Shown: positions 42,187 to 50,894 of the stretch, piece by piece | Numbering within the stretch: the stretch's first letter is position 1 | Layout of the letters: every line of letters begins with the position of its first letter | Origin: Pseudothermotoga thermarum DSM 5069 | Lineage (GTDB): Bacteria > Thermotogota > Thermotogae > Thermotogales > DSM-5069 | Direction of reading: 5' to 3' | NCBI RefSeq assembly: GCF_000217815.1 | Contig: NC_015707.1 | Location: forward strand, 496,001-560,000 | Length of the DNA stretch: 64,000 nt | Notes under the pieces: model-generated | The model's input: only the letters and a program-made list of their open reading frames with translations | Database searches by the model: none | What the model was told of the DNA's origin: nothing | Translations under genes and position numbers: made by a program

Positions 42187-43119
42187 ATGATTGACAAATA
42201 TGGAAGGAAAATCACTTATTTAAGGATTTCTGTCACAGATCGTTGCAACTTCGACTGCTTTTACTGTATAGGCGAAAATAGATCTTTTATCGATGAAGAG
42301 AATCTGATGAAACTCAACGAGATAGAAATTCTTGCTGAGGTTTTCAAAAAAATTGGAATAAAGAAGGTTCGGATAACTGGAGGAGAACCGCTTTGCAGAG
42401 AGGATATCGTTGATATAGTGAGGCTTTTTGCAAAAGAATTTTCCGTTGCGATGACAACAAACGGTTCTTTGCTTTCAAAGTTTGCCAAAGATCTTAAAAG
42501 AGCTGGTTTGTCATCCGTTAACGTTAGCTTGAACAGTTTAAAACCTGAGACGTTCTTCAAAATAACTCGCGGAGACCTTCGTAGAACTCTCGATGGAATA
42601 GAGGAAGCTTTGAAAGTTGGGATCAGCTTGAAGTTGAACACAGTTGTTTGTGAACACAACTTCGAGGAACTGGATGAACTTGTTCGTTTTGCGGAAAAGT
42701 TGAAAGTTCCAATCAGATTCATCGAGTTGATGCCGATTGGTCGTAAAGTTGAAACAAGGTACTTTGAAAGGCAAATTTTACAAAAGCTTGCTGAGTTTGA
42801 CTTGAAGTTTGTTGATATCAAACTCGGTGAAGGACCAGCAAGGTATTTTGCAACAAAGGATGGTAACTACGTCGGAGTAATATCCGCTCTCAGCAAATCT
42901 TTTTGTGAGAGTTGCAACAAAATAAGGGTATCGTGCGATGGTAAGATGTATCCGTGCCTTGGATCGACTTTGTTCGTCGATTTGCTGAAACCATTGAGAT
43001 CTGGCGCAACGTTTGATGACCTTCAAAAAATTGTTTTAGAGGCTGTTGATTTAAAACCTTCTTCCCACACTATGACCAGCAAACCGGTGGGCAACAAAAT
43101 GAACCAATTGGGAGGATGA
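42187..43119 (+). CDS. moaA: GTP 3',8-cyclase
   Basis: Radical-SAM enzyme for the first step of molybdopterin synthesis. 310 residues: N-terminal SAM cluster CNFDCFYC (CxxxCxxC) at about residues 18-25, TGGEPLCREDI, TTNGSLL, and the C-terminal GTP-binding cluster CESCNKIRVSCDGKMYPC. The protein ends QLGG, keeping the C-terminal Gly-Gly that is needed for activity. Slightly shorter than the 320-340 usual. ATG 42187. Three bp separate it from moaC. Confidence 0.95.
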   Translation: MIDKYGRKITYLRISVTDRCNFDCFYCIGENRSFIDEENLMKLNEIEILAEVFKKIGIKKVRITGGEPLCREDIVDIVRLFAKEFSVAMTTNGSLLSKFAKDLKRAGLSSVNVSLNSLKPETFFKITRGDLRRTLDGIEEALKVGISLKLNTVVCEHNFEELDELVRFAEKLKVPIRFIELMPIGRKVETRYFERQILQKLAEFDLKFVDIKLGEGPARYFATKDGNYVGVISALSKSFCESCNKIRVSCDGKMYPCLGSTLFVDLLKPLRSGATFDDLQKIVLEAVDLKPSSHTMTSKPVGNKMNQLGG

Positions 43120-43122
43120 ACG

Positions 43123-43611
43123 ATGGTCGAAAAGTTCTCACACATTGATGAAAGCAGAAATGTTCACATGGTTGATGTAACTTTTAAGCAAGACAGCGAA
43201 AGAATTGCTGTAGCACATGCAAAGGTTAAGATGAAAAAAGAAACGCTGCAAGCCATCCTTCAGGATAAAATCGCCAAGGGGAATGTTTTGACGACGGCAA
43301 AAGTCGCGGCGATCATGGCTGCCAAAAAAACCTCGGATTTGATACCTATGTGTCACAACATAAACTTAACCCATGTTGATGTGAATTTTTCTTTCGATGA
43401 AGAACAGAATTTCATAGAGATAAAATCGACTGTAAAGTGTGTTGGTAAAACCGGCGCAGAAATGGAGGCTTTAACTGCTGCTGCAATTGCGGCGTTGACT
43501 ATTTACGACATGTGCAAGGCGATTGACAAAACGATGGAAATTTGCGAAATTTATCTGCTTGAAAAAAGTGGGGGTAAATCCGGTGAATACAGGCGAGAGG
43601 ATAACCGGTAA
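43123..43611 (+). CDS. moaC: Cyclic pyranopterin monophosphate synthase
   Basis: 162 residues with the family line SHIDESRNVHMVDVTFK, GNVLTTAKVAAIMAAKKTSDLIPMCHNINLTHVDV and GAEMEALTAAAIAALTIYDMCKAIDK, which contains the active-site Lys/Asp/His residues. Converts the MoaA product to cPMP. ATG 43123 follows GGGAGGATGA. Overlaps the MOSC gene by 29 bp. No moaD, moaE, mogA or moeA is present in the window. Confidence 0.95.
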   Translation: MVEKFSHIDESRNVHMVDVTFKQDSERIAVAHAKVKMKKETLQAILQDKIAKGNVLTTAKVAAIMAAKKTSDLIPMCHNINLTHVDVNFSFDEEQNFIEIKSTVKCVGKTGAEMEALTAAAIAALTIYDMCKAIDKTMEICEIYLLEKSGGKSGEYRREDNR

Positions 43612-44035
43612 GGTTCTTTCGGTGAACATTTCTTTCCAAAAAGGAGTTAGAAAAAAGCCGGTTGAAGAAATAGAACTTGTGGAAAATTTCGGTGTGAAAA
43701 ACGATGCTCACGCTGGAAATTGGCACAGGCAAGTTTCTATGCTTTCAGTTAAAAGCATAGAAAAAGCCAAAAGTTGGGGTATTCAAGTTGGATACGGTGA
43801 CTTTGCTGAAAACATAACGGTTGATGTACCGGACATATGGCGTTTTCCGGTTGGCACAAAGGTTTACATCAACGAATGCGTCCTTGAAATAACTCAAGTG
43901 GGAAAAGAATGTCACGAAAAATGCGTCATAGCCAAGTCAGTTGGAAGATGTGTCATGCCGATTGAAGGAATCTTTCTGAGAGTTTTAAAGGGTGGCAAGG
44001 TAAAGAAAGGAGACAATGTCGTATTTGAAATATGA
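43583..44035 (+). CDS. MOSC-domain protein
   Basis: 150 residues from GTG 43583 (GGGGGT upstream). A stand-alone MOSC domain: ITGKVLSVNISFQKGVRK, GVKNDAHAGNWHRQVSMLS (family DxHxG), YGDFAENITVDVPDIW and the Cys region CHEKCVIAKSVGRCVMPIEGIF. MOSC domains bind sulfur or molybdenum cofactors; a bare MOSC between moaC and a tungstate transporter suggests cofactor carriage or sulfuration. Overlaps tupA by 4 bp. Confidence 0.9.
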   Translation: MNTGERITGKVLSVNISFQKGVRKKPVEEIELVENFGVKNDAHAGNWHRQVSMLSVKSIEKAKSWGIQVGYGDFAENITVDVPDIWRFPVGTKVYINECVLEITQVGKECHEKCVIAKSVGRCVMPIEGIFLRVLKGGKVKKGDNVVFEI

Positions 44036-44859
44036 AGTTTAAAACCTTCTTGACCATCCTCTTTTTGCTTTCAAGCGTGGTTTGTTTCTCATCCAAATTG
44101 TTGATGGCAACGACGACGAGTTTGTACAACACGGGGCTTTTGGATGTTTTGAAAACCGAGTTTGAAAAAAGGTACAAACATAGTTTGACAATACTCGCCG
44201 TCGGCTCAGGTATGGCTTTGGAGATGGGAAGAAAGGGTTTGGTTGACCTTCTCTTTGTTCATTCACCGGAGGATGAAGAGCTTTTCATGAAGCAAGGCTT
44301 TGGGGAAAAACGAGTGAGCATTATGCAAAACGAATTCATCGTTGTTGGTCCTACAGAGTTTGATATTTCATACAAAGGTTTGGAGGATCTTTTTTCACAA
44401 ATTGTTGAAAGAAGGTTTTTATTCGTTTCGCGGGGCGATGAATCGGGTACACACAGGATGGAGATGAAGATATGGTCACAGATAGGCAAGAAGCCCGACT
44501 CTAAAAGCTACATATCCACCGGTCAGGGTATGGCGACAACCCTTTTGATAGCCAACGAAAAAAGGGCGTTCACCTTGACGGATAGAGCCACTTACGAATT
44601 TTTAAAATCGAAGTTGAACATGAAGATTTTTATCGAAGGTGATCCAAGGTTGAAGAATGTCTACAGCGTTATAGTTGTAAGTCCAAAGACTGGAAAAAGG
44701 GTCAATTACCCTGTTGCCATGGAGTTTCTCGAATTCATCACAAGCAAAGAGGCTTTAAATCTTATAGAGAATTTTTCCATCAACGGTGTTAAACTTTTTG
44801 AGGTAATAGCACAACCAAGTGGTGATTCGGTTGAACGAAATAGTGGAGATCAGCCTTAG
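44032..44859 (+). CDS. tupA: Tungstate/molybdate ABC transporter substrate-binding protein (TupA type)
   Basis: 275 residues with signal peptide MKFKTFLTILFLLSSVVCFS. The mature part has the TupA signature: LMATTTSLYNTGLLDVLK, LAVGSGMALEMGRKGLVDLLFVHSPEDEELF, FIVVGPTEFD, SRGDESGTHRMEMKIW and STGQGMATTLLIANEKRAFTLTDRATY. TTTS and the SGTH segment are the oxyanion contacts in this family. Binds tungstate or molybdate outside the membrane. Overlaps MOSC by 4 bp and tupB by 29 bp. Confidence 0.92.
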   Translation: MKFKTFLTILFLLSSVVCFSSKLLMATTTSLYNTGLLDVLKTEFEKRYKHSLTILAVGSGMALEMGRKGLVDLLFVHSPEDEELFMKQGFGEKRVSIMQNEFIVVGPTEFDISYKGLEDLFSQIVERRFLFVSRGDESGTHRMEMKIWSQIGKKPDSKSYISTGQGMATTLLIANEKRAFTLTDRATYEFLKSKLNMKIFIEGDPRLKNVYSVIVVSPKTGKRVNYPVAMEFLEFITSKEALNLIENFSINGVKLFEVIAQPSGDSVERNSGDQP

Positions 44860-45469
44860 ATCGATTTACGTCAACACTTTTGCAACGGCTTTGGCTTCTT
44901 TCATTGCCATACCGTTTGCTCTTGTTGTTGATTTTTGGAAATCCAAATTCAAAAACGTTGTAGTCTTGATATTTCAATCTTTAATGGGAATACCTCCTGT
45001 GCTTGTTGGACTACTTGTCTTTTTGCTTTTCTCAAGGTCTGGACCTTTTGGAGGTTTGGATATACTCTTTTCTTCGACTGCAATGATAATTGCCCAAGTT
45101 TTGATAGCCTTTCCTATAGTTTTCAGCGTATGCTACAGCCATTTTTCACGAACTGACGAAAAGTTGAAGCTTATCGTGAAAACCCTTGGGGCAAGTAACT
45201 TACAAGCTGCGGCAACCATAGTTAGAGAATCCTTGCCAGGGGTTATTTCAGCGGTTTTGACGGCTTTTGGAAGAGTTGCCGGAGAAGTTGGCGCGGTGAT
45301 GATAGTGGGAGGAAACATCGCAGGAAGAACTAGGGTTTTGACCACCGCTATAGTTTTGTACACAAACCTTGGAAAGTTCAAAGAGGCGATCTTTGCTGGA
45401 CTTTGTTTGCTTGCGATTGCCATTGGTGTGAACCTAATCGCCACGTTCATTTCTTTCAGGTGGAGATAG
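44831..45469 (+). CDS. tupB: Tungstate ABC transporter permease (TupB type)
   Basis: 212 residues, about five membrane segments, with the permease EAA-type loop VKTLGASNLQAAATIVRESLPGVISAVLTAFGRVAGEVGAVMIVGGNIAGRTRVLTTAI, characteristic of TupB. Start taken at TTG 44831 because GGTGA precedes it by 5 nt; GTG 44819 or 44822 would add three or four residues without a ribosome site. Forms the channel of the TupABC importer. Confidence 0.92.
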   Translation: MNEIVEISLRSIYVNTFATALASFIAIPFALVVDFWKSKFKNVVVLIFQSLMGIPPVLVGLLVFLLFSRSGPFGGLDILFSSTAMIIAQVLIAFPIVFSVCYSHFSRTDEKLKLIVKTLGASNLQAAATIVRESLPGVISAVLTAFGRVAGEVGAVMIVGGNIAGRTRVLTTAIVLYTNLGKFKEAIFAGLCLLAIAIGVNLIATFISFRWR

Positions 45470-45471
45470 AC

Positions 45472-46116
45472 ATGTTTGTGTATGAAATAGAGAACCTGCT
45501 GTTCAGCTACGACACGAAGTTTACTTTGAAAGTTGAAAAACTTCAAATCTCGAAAGGAATCACGTACGTCAAAGGTCCTATTGGTAGCGGCAAGACAACG
45601 CTTTTACTCAACCTTGCCTTTTTGCTAAAAGGAACATGGAAAACGTTCAAGTTTTTCGGGCAAGGAGTGGGGGACGATAATTTTGAATCCTTCAGAAAAA
45701 TGGTGACGTATATTCCACAACATCCAGTTTTGCTGAGAAGAACCGTTTTTGAAAATATTGCGTATCCTTTGCTCATCAGGAAATTTAGTAAAGAAGAAAT
45801 TGTACGCAAAGTGCGAAAGGTTGCTGAAGATTTGAAAATCAATCATATTTTTGAAAAAAAAGCCGAGCAACTGTCTGGAGGACAGGCAAAGCTTGTTTGC
45901 ATAGCAAGGGCTTTCGTTTTTGATCCAAAAGTTGTTTTGCTGGATGAGCCAACTGCAAACTTGGACGAACTTGCAAAAGGAATGCTTTACAGTTTCTTGA
46001 AAGTTCGATCGAAGGAAACAACCATGATCATAGCATCCCACGATGAAGAGATCTTTGGGAATGTTCCGTGCAATGCTGTTTTACAAATCAAGGAAGGAAA
46101 AATCCTCAAATCTTAA
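45472..46116 (+). CDS. tupC: Tungstate ABC transporter ATP-binding protein (TupC type)
   Basis: 214 residues from ATG 45472 behind AGGTGGAG. Walker A GPIGSGKTT, Q-loop YIPQHP, signature LSGGQAKLVCIARAF, Walker B VVLLDEPTANLD and H-loop IIASHDEE are all intact. A compact ABC subunit with no C-terminal Mop/TOBE regulatory domain. Its last 11 bp overlap the convergent histidine kinase gene. Confidence 0.92.
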   Translation: MFVYEIENLLFSYDTKFTLKVEKLQISKGITYVKGPIGSGKTTLLLNLAFLLKGTWKTFKFFGQGVGDDNFESFRKMVTYIPQHPVLLRRTVFENIAYPLLIRKFSKEEIVRKVRKVAEDLKINHIFEKKAEQLSGGQAKLVCIARAFVFDPKVVLLDEPTANLDELAKGMLYSFLKVRSKETTMIIASHDEEIFGNVPCNAVLQIKEGKILKS

Positions 46117-46876
46117 TACTTCCAAGGTCGATGAAAACTGTTGTTCCTAAATTCACCTTTGAGTGGATTGCCCAATCTATCCCAAATTTTCTAAGCAAAT
46201 GTTTAGCAATTGCAAGTCCAAGGCCAGATCCACTGTAATTCCTAGCGTTGCTTGCTCTATAAAAGCGCGATGTAACATACTTTAAATCCTTTTCTGGTAT
46301 TCCTACTCCCCTGTCTTCAATTATCAAAAAGTTGTTTTCCGTTCGAATGATGATAACTCCATCGTTTTTGGAATACTTTATGGAATTTGAAATGAAGTTT
46401 CTCAGCGCGATTTTGAAAGCTTCCGGATCAACTTTGATGTTTCCCGCAACAGAGATCTCGAATCGCAAGTTTTTCTCTTTGCGCCTTTGTTCAAATTCAC
46501 TCAGAAATGTTTTGATGAACAAATCAAGTTCTATTTCGGCAAATGTTGGGATGTAATCTTCACGCTCAATCTTTGACAACAAGAGCAGTTGCTCGACTAT
46601 TCTTTGCATCCTTAGAAGGTGTTTTTCTATTTTCAAAAGGTTTTCTTGAACATTCTCTCCCTCTTTGGCTATCTCAACCAACCCTAGCATTGCGGTTATC
46701 GGTGTGAACAATTCATGTGCAACTGCGTTGACGAAGAAGATTTTAGAATCATCCAAACGTTGTTTGATTTCGTCGGGCAAACCACTCGATGGATAGAACC
46801 ATACCGCATTTGAAGTTACAAAAAGCAGTGGACGAAACTTTTCAATTATCTCATCCCAGCTTGTAACCAACCCCAT
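46106..46876 (-). CDS. PhoR-like histidine kinase without membrane or sensor domain
   Basis: 256 residues. HisKA domain with phospho-acceptor H54 in FVNAVAHELFTPITAMLG, then the HATPase domain: N-box ALRNFISNSIKYSK, G1 IIEDRGVGIPEKDL, RFYRAS (F-box) and G2 GSGLGLAIAKHLL. All catalytic motifs are intact. Only about 40 residues precede the HisKA domain and none form a membrane segment, so it is cytoplasmic; ordinary PhoR has a membrane anchor and PAS domain. ATG 46876 overlaps the response-regulator gene by 26 bp. Its place in the pst/phoU cluster suggests phosphate control through PstB/PhoU contacts (inference). Confidence 0.88.
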   Translation of the reverse strand: MGLVTSWDEIIEKFRPLLFVTSNAVWFYPSSGLPDEIKQRLDDSKIFFVNAVAHELFTPITAMLGLVEIAKEGENVQENLLKIEKHLLRMQRIVEQLLLLSKIEREDYIPTFAEIELDLFIKTFLSEFEQRRKEKNLRFEISVAGNIKVDPEAFKIALRNFISNSIKYSKNDGVIIIRTENNFLIIEDRGVGIPEKDLKYVTSRFYRASNARNYSGSGLGLAIAKHLLRKFGIDWAIHSKVNLGTTVFIDLGSIKI

Positions 46877-47504
46877 GAACGGTCACCAATCTTTCTTTTC
46901 CAAGCTTTTTCCTAAGCATACTTATGTAGACATCGACTATTCTTTCGTTTCTTTCCTCATCTCTCCAAACGTTTTCTAAAAGCTCCATTCTGGAGAAGAT
47001 TTTTCGAGGATTTTTGAACATCAAAAAGAGTATTTCAAATTCCTTGCTTGAAAGTTCGACCATTTTCTCACCAATGTAAAGGACGCGTTCATCGACTGAG
47101 AGTTTCATGTCTTTGTAAACCAATTCTTTGGTGTAAAGCGAATTTTTTCGACGCAGAATAGCTCTCACCCTGGCGACGAGTTCTCTTGGATGAAAAGGCT
47201 TTGTCACGTAATCGTCTGCGCCCATCTCCAGTCCCAATATTTTGTTTTTGTCCTCCCTCAAAGCGGTCACAACTATTATGAAGGTCGAGGGGCACAAAAC
47301 TCTTATGGTTGGTATCTCATCCATCGCGTCACCATCTGGAAGCATCAAATCCAATATGAGTACGTCGACGCATTCTTTTTCCAGCACGTTGTACATATCC
47401 TCTATGGAAGCTGCTGGTAAAACTTCATGCGAATCGGTTTTTAAATACCTAACTATTACGTCTCTTACATCTTCTTCATCTTCGACAACCAATATCTTCG
47501 CCAT
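46851..47504 (-). CDS. phoB: PhoB-like OmpR-family response regulator
   Basis: 217 residues: receiver with acidic pair E8/D9, phospho-acceptor D52 (LILDLMLPDGDAM), and Lys in TKPFHPRELVARVRAILRR; C-terminal winged-helix DNA-binding domain (VELSSKEFEILFLMFKNPRKIFSRMELLENVW ... RIVDVYISMLRKKLG ... VHGVGYKLG). Encoded divergently from pstSCAB-phoU and upstream of the kinase in one transcript. ATG 47504 with GGGAGGGA upstream. Confidence 0.93.
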   Translation of the reverse strand: MAKILVVEDEEDVRDVIVRYLKTDSHEVLPAASIEDMYNVLEKECVDVLILDLMLPDGDAMDEIPTIRVLCPSTFIIVVTALREDKNKILGLEMGADDYVTKPFHPRELVARVRAILRRKNSLYTKELVYKDMKLSVDERVLYIGEKMVELSSKEFEILFLMFKNPRKIFSRMELLENVWRDEERNERIVDVYISMLRKKLGKERLVTVHGVGYKLG

Positions 47505-47540
47505 TCAATCCCTCCCATTGAAATGATGCCATAGGATTTG

Positions 47541-47575
47541 TTAAAGAGCTTTTATATTTTTACACACCACTTAAA
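47541..47575. promoter_or_regulatory. Possible Pho box between phoB and pstS
   Basis: In the 111-bp divergent spacer, TTAAAG (47541) and TTATAT (47552), and TTACAC (47560) and TTAAAA (47571), form two pairs of TTNNA-like hexamers with 11-bp spacing, the spacing of PhoB/PhoP binding sites. No convincing sigma-70 promoter is seen on either strand here, as expected if an activator is needed. Confidence 0.35.
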
Positions 47576-47615
47576 ACTATCTGTGGGAAAAACAGATTGG
47601 CAGGAGGTGATTTTG

Positions 47616-48455
47616 GTGAGGAAAACTTTCTTTGTACTTATGGTAGTTTCTCTGGCAAGCATTCTGGCCGCCCAAACTTTGATAATCAAAGGATCCAACA
47701 CCGTTTATCCCATCGCTCAACTTTGGGTCGAGGAATTTTCAAAGATGTACCCCGGCGTGAAAATCACCCTAGAAGGCGCAGGTTCAAGCACGGGTATCAA
47801 GGCTTTGCTCGAAGGTACAGCAAACATAGCCAATTCAAGTCGATTTCTGAAAAAAAGCGAAATCGACGCTATGATGAACTCTGGCAAATACTTCGTTCCT
47901 ATAATCGTTGCTTACGATGGTATAGCGGTCATTGTCAACCCCAATTTACCGATCGATTCCATATCTCTGGAAACTTTGAAGAAAATTTACACCGGCGAAA
48001 TCACCCAATGGAACCAAGTCGATCCAAAACTCCCAAACAAAAGAATTGTCGTCTATTCGAGGAACACCGCCTCTGGAACCTTTGAGACTTGGCTTGAAAA
48101 GGTTTTGCATGGTGAAAAAATGGCTTCGCACGTTCAGTTTGTCGAATCGACACAAGCTGAAATAGAAAGCGTTGCAAACAATCAGTTTGCAATTGGTTAC
48201 ACTGGACTTGGTTATGTTACCAGTAAAGTTAAGGCGTTGAAAGTAGAAGGAGTTGCTCCAACAATCGAAAACGTCTTAAATGGGACCTATCCAATCAGCA
48301 GACCTTTGTACATTTTCATAGACTTGAGCAGATACAATTACAGTTGGCCAGAAAAGGGAATTGTTGCAGATTTTGTTAGGTTCATCCTTTCTCCAGCGGG
48401 CCAGAAGTTGGTCGAAAAAGCAGGCTACGTTCCTGCGTACGGGACGGCGAGATGA
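47616..48455 (+). CDS. pstS: Phosphate ABC transporter substrate-binding protein
   Basis: 279 residues from GTG 47616 behind AGGAGGTGA. Signal peptide VRKTFFVLMVVSLASILAA. Mature PstS pattern: IIKGSNTVYPIAQLWVEEF (anion contacts), LEGAGSSTGIKALLEGTANIANSSR, YDGIAVIVNPNLPIDSISLETLKKIYTGEITQWN, YSRNTASGTFETWLEKVL and FAIGYTGLGYV. Binds phosphate outside the membrane for PstCAB. Its stop overlaps the pstC start. Confidence 0.95.
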   Translation: MRKTFFVLMVVSLASILAAQTLIIKGSNTVYPIAQLWVEEFSKMYPGVKITLEGAGSSTGIKALLEGTANIANSSRFLKKSEIDAMMNSGKYFVPIIVAYDGIAVIVNPNLPIDSISLETLKKIYTGEITQWNQVDPKLPNKRIVVYSRNTASGTFETWLEKVLHGEKMASHVQFVESTQAEIESVANNQFAIGYTGLGYVTSKVKALKVEGVAPTIENVLNGTYPISRPLYIFIDLSRYNYSWPEKGIVADFVRFILSPAGQKLVEKAGYVPAYGTAR

Positions 48456-49321
48456 TGAAAAAGGTTAAAGAAATCCTTCTAATTTGCATTTCTGCTTTGG
48501 CTGCCGTCGTGGCGGCAGCTTTCTTGTTTGGCATAGTTTCAATGTTATTCAGTGATTCTCTCAAAGCTATCAGAGAAATTGGGAGAGGTTTGTTCACCTT
48601 TGGTTGGTTTCCAGTTTGGGCGGAGCCGGAATTTGGAATTCTCACCATGTTTCTAAACTCTTTGGCTTTGACAAGCTGGACATGCTTGTGGGTGTGGTTT
48701 GTTGGCATAGGAATTGCAATCTATCTGCACATGTACGCAAACAGCTGGGAAAGGAGTTTTATACTTCGCATCCTTGAGTACATAAGTGGTATTCCTTCGG
48801 TTGTACTTGGAATGTTTGGCGTGCTTGTTTTGGCAAAACTTTTTTTGAAATTTGGAGCTTGGACTGGACAGAATTTCTTGAACGCTTCGATAATGCTTTT
48901 TGTTCTAACCATACCTATGATGACGAGTTTGACCTTCCAATCTTTGGAGAAAGTTCCAAAGGAGATAAAAGAGGGTGCAATTTCCCTTGGTGCAAGCGAT
49001 TTATCCGTGATCGTAATGGAACTTAGGTATGCCACCCCCGGCGTTGTGGCAGCAATGCTAACCGTTTTAAATCGCATTTTTGGTGAAACTATGATTGTTT
49101 TAATGGTTGCAGGTGGAAGCAACATGTTAGTGCGATCGCTTATAGATCCTATAAGACCACTGACTGCTGTTATCGGAAGTGAAATGGGAGAAGCGGGAAT
49201 TGGAAGTTTACACTATAGTGCCTTATTCTTCATAGGACTTTTTCTTCTTTCTGTATCTCTTTTCTTGACCATAACCGTGAATTTTATAATGCGAAGAAGT
49301 GAGAAAATGTTGAGGGGTTGA
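48452..49321 (+). CDS. pstC: Phosphate ABC transporter permease PstC
   Basis: 289 residues, six membrane segments. FGWFPVWAEPEFGILTMFLNSL, IPSVVLGMFGVLVL and the cytoplasmic coupling loop VPKEIKEGAISLGASDLSVIVMELRYATPGVVAAMLTVLNRIFGETMIVLMVAGG are PstC-type. ATG 48452 overlaps the pstS stop; a second ATG follows directly. Confidence 0.94.
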   Translation: MMKKVKEILLICISALAAVVAAAFLFGIVSMLFSDSLKAIREIGRGLFTFGWFPVWAEPEFGILTMFLNSLALTSWTCLWVWFVGIGIAIYLHMYANSWERSFILRILEYISGIPSVVLGMFGVLVLAKLFLKFGAWTGQNFLNASIMLFVLTIPMMTSLTFQSLEKVPKEIKEGAISLGASDLSVIVMELRYATPGVVAAMLTVLNRIFGETMIVLMVAGGSNMLVRSLIDPIRPLTAVIGSEMGEAGIGSLHYSALFFIGLFLLSVSLFLTITVNFIMRRSEKMLRG

Positions 49322-49325
49322 AAAA

Positions 49326-50117
49326 ATGAAATGGTTTCTTAGAGTTATCAGCTACGTGGTTTTTGCAGCGGTTTTATCCGTGATAATAACCATAACGGTG
49401 CCAGGAATTAAACACTTTTTTAAACCAGGTTTTTTCACAGAATTTCCAAAAGCCGGAATGACAGAGGGAGGGATTTTTCCTGCGCTAATAGGCTCTCTTC
49501 TTTTGATTTGCCTTGTATTTGCGATATCGATCCCTTTAGGACTGTTTGCCACGATTTTTGTGGCGGAATTTGCTCCAAAGAGAATATCATGGTTGCTTCA
49601 AAATTTCAGTATAACGATGAATGGCATACCTTCCATCGTCTATGGACTTTTTGGTTTAAGTTTTTTCTGCGTGAAACTTTCCCTTGGCACGTCTTTGATC
49701 TCAGCTTCCTTGACGTTGACGGCAATGGCTGTGCCGTTCTTCATCTCAGGTGCGGTGGAATTTCTAAAAGCTGTTCCAAAGGAGCTTAGAGAGGGAGTTT
49801 TAGCACTTGGGGCAAATAGATTTGACCTAACGTTGATGGTTTTAAAGGCTAGCAAAAGCGGATTGCTGACAACACTCATTCTTACCCTTGGAAGAGCTTT
49901 CAGCGAAACAGCACCAATTCTCGTGACAGGCGCAGTTTTTTACGCCGCAAGGTTACCAGGCTCTCTTCGAGATCCGGTGATGACGCTTCCAACAAGTATA
50001 TACGCCATCGTGATGAATCTTGGAGAGAGATCTCAATGGATGGCGCAAGGTATGGCAAGTTTGATGACGATCGTGATGATAGCGATATACTCTGTTGTTC
50101 AAATGAGCAGGAGGTAG
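49326..50117 (+). CDS. pstA: Phosphate ABC transporter permease PstA
   Basis: 263 residues, six membrane segments. GGIFPALIGSLLLICLVFAISIPLGLFATIFVAEFAP, MNGIPSIVYGLFGLSFF, the coupling loop VPKELREGVLALGANRFDLTLMVLKASKSGLLTTLILTLGRAFSETAPILVTGA and the LPTSIYAIVMN segment are standard for PstA. Follows pstC by 4 bp and precedes pstB by 9 bp. Confidence 0.94.
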   Translation: MKWFLRVISYVVFAAVLSVIITITVPGIKHFFKPGFFTEFPKAGMTEGGIFPALIGSLLLICLVFAISIPLGLFATIFVAEFAPKRISWLLQNFSITMNGIPSIVYGLFGLSFFCVKLSLGTSLISASLTLTAMAVPFFISGAVEFLKAVPKELREGVLALGANRFDLTLMVLKASKSGLLTTLILTLGRAFSETAPILVTGAVFYAARLPGSLRDPVMTLPTSIYAIVMNLGERSQWMAQGMASLMTIVMIAIYSVVQMSRR

Positions 50118-50126
50118 AATAAAGCG

Positions 50127-50882
50127 ATGAGTAATATAGTATTCGAGGTTAAAGACCTTTGCGCATATTACGACGATCATCGTGTTTTGAGCAACGTGAA
50201 TGTGAAGATCGTGGAGAAAAAGATAACCGCAATCATGGGACCGTCTGGATGTGGAAAAACTACCTTTCTTAGGTGTCTAAACAGATTGAACGAGTTCTCA
50301 CCCAGTTTTAAAATGACTGGAAAAATATTTTTCAAAGGGCAAGATATACAGACCATCAAGAACGTAAACGAATATCGACGCAAAGTCACTATGGTTTTTC
50401 AAAAACCCAATCCTTTTCCTATGTCCATTTTTGACAACGTCGCCTATGGGTTAAGATTAATGGGCATAAAGGATAAGCACGAACTGGCATGGAGAGTTCA
50501 AATGGCATTGGAGAAAGCGGCACTTTGGGACGAGGTGAAAGACAAGCTTAAAAAACCTGCCGTTCAACTTTCCGGTGGTCAGCAGCAGAGACTTTGCATA
50601 GCAAGAGCCTTAGCGATTGAACCGGAGGTTATACTGCTTGATGAACCAACTTCTGCTCTTGATCCCGTTGCAACGGCGAAAATCGAAAGACTTTTGGAAT
50701 CGCTGTCAGAACAGTACACCGTGATAATTGTCACACACAGTATGTCCCAAGCGCTCAGAATTAGCGATTATATCCTCTTCTTTTATCAAGGAAGGTTAAT
50801 AGAATACGGTGAGACTTCGGAAATGGTGAAATTCCCGCAACACGAGATTACGCGTCAGTTTTTGACGGGTAAAATAGGTTGA
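50127..50882 (+). CDS. pstB: Phosphate ABC transporter ATP-binding protein
   Basis: 251 residues. Walker A GPSGCGKTTFLRCLNRLNE (the LNRLNE is PstB-specific), MVFQKPNPFPMSIFDNVAYGLR Q-loop region, signature LSGGQQQRLCIARALAIEPEVILLDEPTSALDP and H-loop IIVTHSMSQALRISDY. Full-length and intact. Energises PstCA; in phosphate signalling it is also thought to pass import status to PhoU. Confidence 0.96.
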   Translation: MSNIVFEVKDLCAYYDDHRVLSNVNVKIVEKKITAIMGPSGCGKTTFLRCLNRLNEFSPSFKMTGKIFFKGQDIQTIKNVNEYRRKVTMVFQKPNPFPMSIFDNVAYGLRLMGIKDKHELAWRVQMALEKAALWDEVKDKLKKPAVQLSGGQQQRLCIARALAIEPEVILLDEPTSALDPVATAKIERLLESLSEQYTVIIVTHSMSQALRISDYILFFYQGRLIEYGETSEMVKFPQHEITRQFLTGKIG

Positions 50883-50894
50883 AGGAGGATAGAG

